Origin: Terriglobales bacterium
Lineage (GTDB): Bacteria; Acidobacteriota; Terriglobia; Terriglobales; Gp1-AA117
Direction: 5' to 3'
DNA: 6,152 nucleotides
NCBI GenBank assembly: GCA_030150795.1
Contig: JASLFF010000567.1
Location: 1-6,152 of the forward strand
The notes beneath the pieces were generated by a model. That model searched no databases, was not told where the DNA came from, and was given only the letters and a program-made list of their open reading frames with translations. How positions within the stretch are numbered: position 1 is the first letter of the stretch; every line of letters starts with the position of its first letter. The translations under genes and the position numbers were made by a program. This document shows positions 4,777 to 6,152 of the stretch, piece by piece.

Positions 4777-6152
4777 TTACTTCTCTTCCGCCAACAACTC
4801 GTTTAACTCGCCGGGAATTGCATCCACCGGGGTCTGTTGAAGCTTCATCTGGCCGCCATCGCGCGTGATCAAATTGTGCTGCTTGCCCCAGACTTGTTCA
4901 TCCAGCTTGGGGAAATCGATGCGGCTGTGCGCGCCGCGGCTCTCTTTGCGGGCCATGGCGGAACGGGTCACGGCCTCTGAAACTGTAAGCATTGACTTCA
5001 AATCTTTTGAGAGATGCCAGCCAGGGTTAAACAGCCGCGATCCTTCAACGCGGACCCGCGCTGCTCGCGCTTTTAGCTTTTCCAACTCGTCCATCGCCTT
5101 GGTCATGTCTTCTTCTACGCGGAAGATTCCCACCAGGTTTTGCATGACTTCCTGAAGGTCGCGATGAACGGTGTAAGGATTCTCGCCCTCACCGCGATCA
5201 AACGGTGCAAGCATGTCGCGCTCTGCTTCGTCGATCTGCTGGTTGTCAACGGAAACAGCAGGAGCCTTGTCGGCATAAGCGGCGGCGCTCAGACCGGCGC
5301 GCCGGCCAAAGACCAACAGATCAGAGAGCGAGTTGCCGCCCAGGCGGTTAGCGCCATGGAGTCCGGCGGCGCATTCGCCTGCCGCAAAAAGACCAGGTAA
5401 CGAAGATGCTGCGGTTCCGGCCTCAACACGGATTCCGCCCATTACGTAATGGCAGGTTGGGCCAACCTCCATGGGGCCTTTGGTGATATCCACGTCAGCC
5501 AGTTCCTTGAACTGGTGATACATGCTGGGCAGCTTCTGCTTTACGTATTCGGCAGGCTTGTGAGAGATGTCGAGGTAAGCGCCGCCGTGCTCGCTTCCAC
5601 GGCCTTCGCGAACTTCCGTATAAATTGAGCGAGCAACAACGTCCCGAGTGGAGAGCTCCATGCGCTTGGGATCGTATTTCTCCATGAAGCGCTGGCCCTC
5701 TTTGTTGCGAAGAATGCCGCCCTCACCGCGAACGGCTTCCGTTACCAGGATGCCCTGCACGCCGGGAGGCCAGACCATGCCAGTGGGGTGGAATTGGACG
5801 AACTCCATATCCAGCAGTTCCGCGCCCGCGTCATACGCCAGAGCCATGCCGTCGCCCGTATATTCCCATGAGTTCGAAGTAATTCGATACGCCTTGCCGA
5901 TGCCGCCAGTCGCCATTACGACTGCTTTTGCTTTCAGAACCACGAATCGTCCCTGCTCGCGCCAGTATCCGAACGCGCCCACAACGCGCTTGCCGTCTGT
6001 GAGGAGACGGATGATGGTGCACTCCATGAAGACGTCAAAGCCCATTTGCACGCCGCGGTCCTGCAGGGTGCGGATCATCTCGAGGCCAGTGCGATCGCCC
6101 ACGTGGCAGAGCCGCTTGAATGTGTGGCCGCCGAAAGCTCGCTGAAGAATGT
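4777..6152 (-). CDS. sdhA: Succinate dehydrogenase/fumarate reductase flavoprotein subunit, 5' partial
   Basis: SdhA oxidises succinate to fumarate using covalently bound FAD and hands electrons to SdhB. The frame is open to the right edge, so the N-terminal FAD-binding part, including the flavin-attachment His, is outside. A GTG at 6102 in frame is not the start, because family sequence (AFGGHTFKRLCHVGDRTG) continues upstream of it. About 457 residues are visible. Counting from the codon at 6150, the expected catalytic residues are present: HPTG with His121, TEAVRGEGG with Thr137-Glu138, RDVVARS with Arg169, PTCHYVMGGI with His234, and HGANRLGGNSLSD with Arg269. AAGEC at 256-260 is the second FAD contact. 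The helical C-terminal domain ends with the conserved ESRGAHSRIDFP region and AEEK. GFDVFMECTI, AFGYWRE and GMVWPPG resemble the actinobacterial Sdh1 flavoprotein. A membrane-anchor gene is not between sdhA and sdhB, so it is probably upstream. Confidence 0.96.
   Translation of the reverse strand, partial: ILQRAFGGHTFKRLCHVGDRTGLEMIRTLQDRGVQMGFDVFMECTIIRLLTDGKRVVGAFGYWREQGRFVVLKAKAVVMATGGIGKAYRITSNSWEYTGDGMALAYDAGAELLDMEFVQFHPTGMVWPPGVQGILVTEAVRGEGGILRNKEGQRFMEKYDPKRMELSTRDVVARSIYTEVREGRGSEHGGAYLDISHKPAEYVKQKLPSMYHQFKELADVDITKGPMEVGPTCHYVMGGIRVEAGTAASSLPGLFAAGECAAGLHGANRLGGNSLSDLLVFGRRAGLSAAAYADKAPAVSVDNQQIDEAERDMLAPFDRGEGENPYTVHRDLQEVMQNLVGIFRVEEDMTKAMDELEKLKARAARVRVEGSRLFNPGWHLSKDLKSMLTVSEAVTRSAMARKESRGAHSRIDFPKLDEQVWGKQHNLITRDGGQMKLQQTPVDAIPGELNELLAEEK

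Noticed and set aside
6100..6102. GTG as the start of sdhA
   Set aside because: Conserved SdhA sequence continues upstream in frame to the window edge, so the gene is partial.
5648..6145. 165-codon plus-strand open frame opposite sdhA
   Set aside because: It is a shadow of the conserved SdhA catalytic region, and its composition is low-complexity (Pro, Ser, Arg).

Overview
The window looks like a chromosomal piece of a moderately GC-rich environmental bacterium. Acidobacteriota (Terriglobia or Koribacter-like) is my best guess. It rests on the style of the secreted hypothetical proteins, the form of the succinate dehydrogenase and the palindromic repeat. This is inference from memory, not a database result. 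No tRNA, rRNA, CRISPR array, insertion sequence or phage gene is visible, and no gene-free stretch exceeds about 190 bases.

The left third (1-1962) carries three tightly packed plus-strand genes. They are the 3' part of a protein with two FxLYD-like beta-sandwich repeats, a signal-peptide protein with bacterial Ig-like (invasin-type) domains, and a small N-terminally anchored protein that may have an NTF2-like domain. The spacings are 2 nt and a 4-nt ATGA overlap, so they are probably co-transcribed and translationally coupled. They look like parts of an exported or envelope system of unknown role.

Everything to the right is on the minus strand. Reading in the direction of transcription from the right edge, the order is sdhA (5' end outside the window), a 117-nt gap holding a perfect 28-bp palindrome next to a second short hairpin, sdhB, a TPR protein, a 187-nt intergenic region, a tandem-domain universal stress protein (USP), and a 105-residue hypothetical protein overlapping the USP gene by 11 bp. 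The hypothetical ends only 3 bp from the end of the plus-strand operon, tail to tail.

The SdhA and SdhB sequences resemble the actinobacterial Sdh1 type rather than E. coli Sdh. SdhA oxidises succinate on its flavin, and SdhB passes the electrons through three Fe-S clusters to a membrane anchor that must lie outside the window, probably upstream of sdhA. The TPR gene follows sdhB so closely that it is likely an operon member. The USP gene probably has its own promoter, because a CRP/FNR-like inverted repeat sits 54 bp before its start with near class II geometry. The observations most worth a second look are the palindromic element splitting sdhA from sdhB, the CRP-like site, and the uncharacterised three-gene secreted operon.
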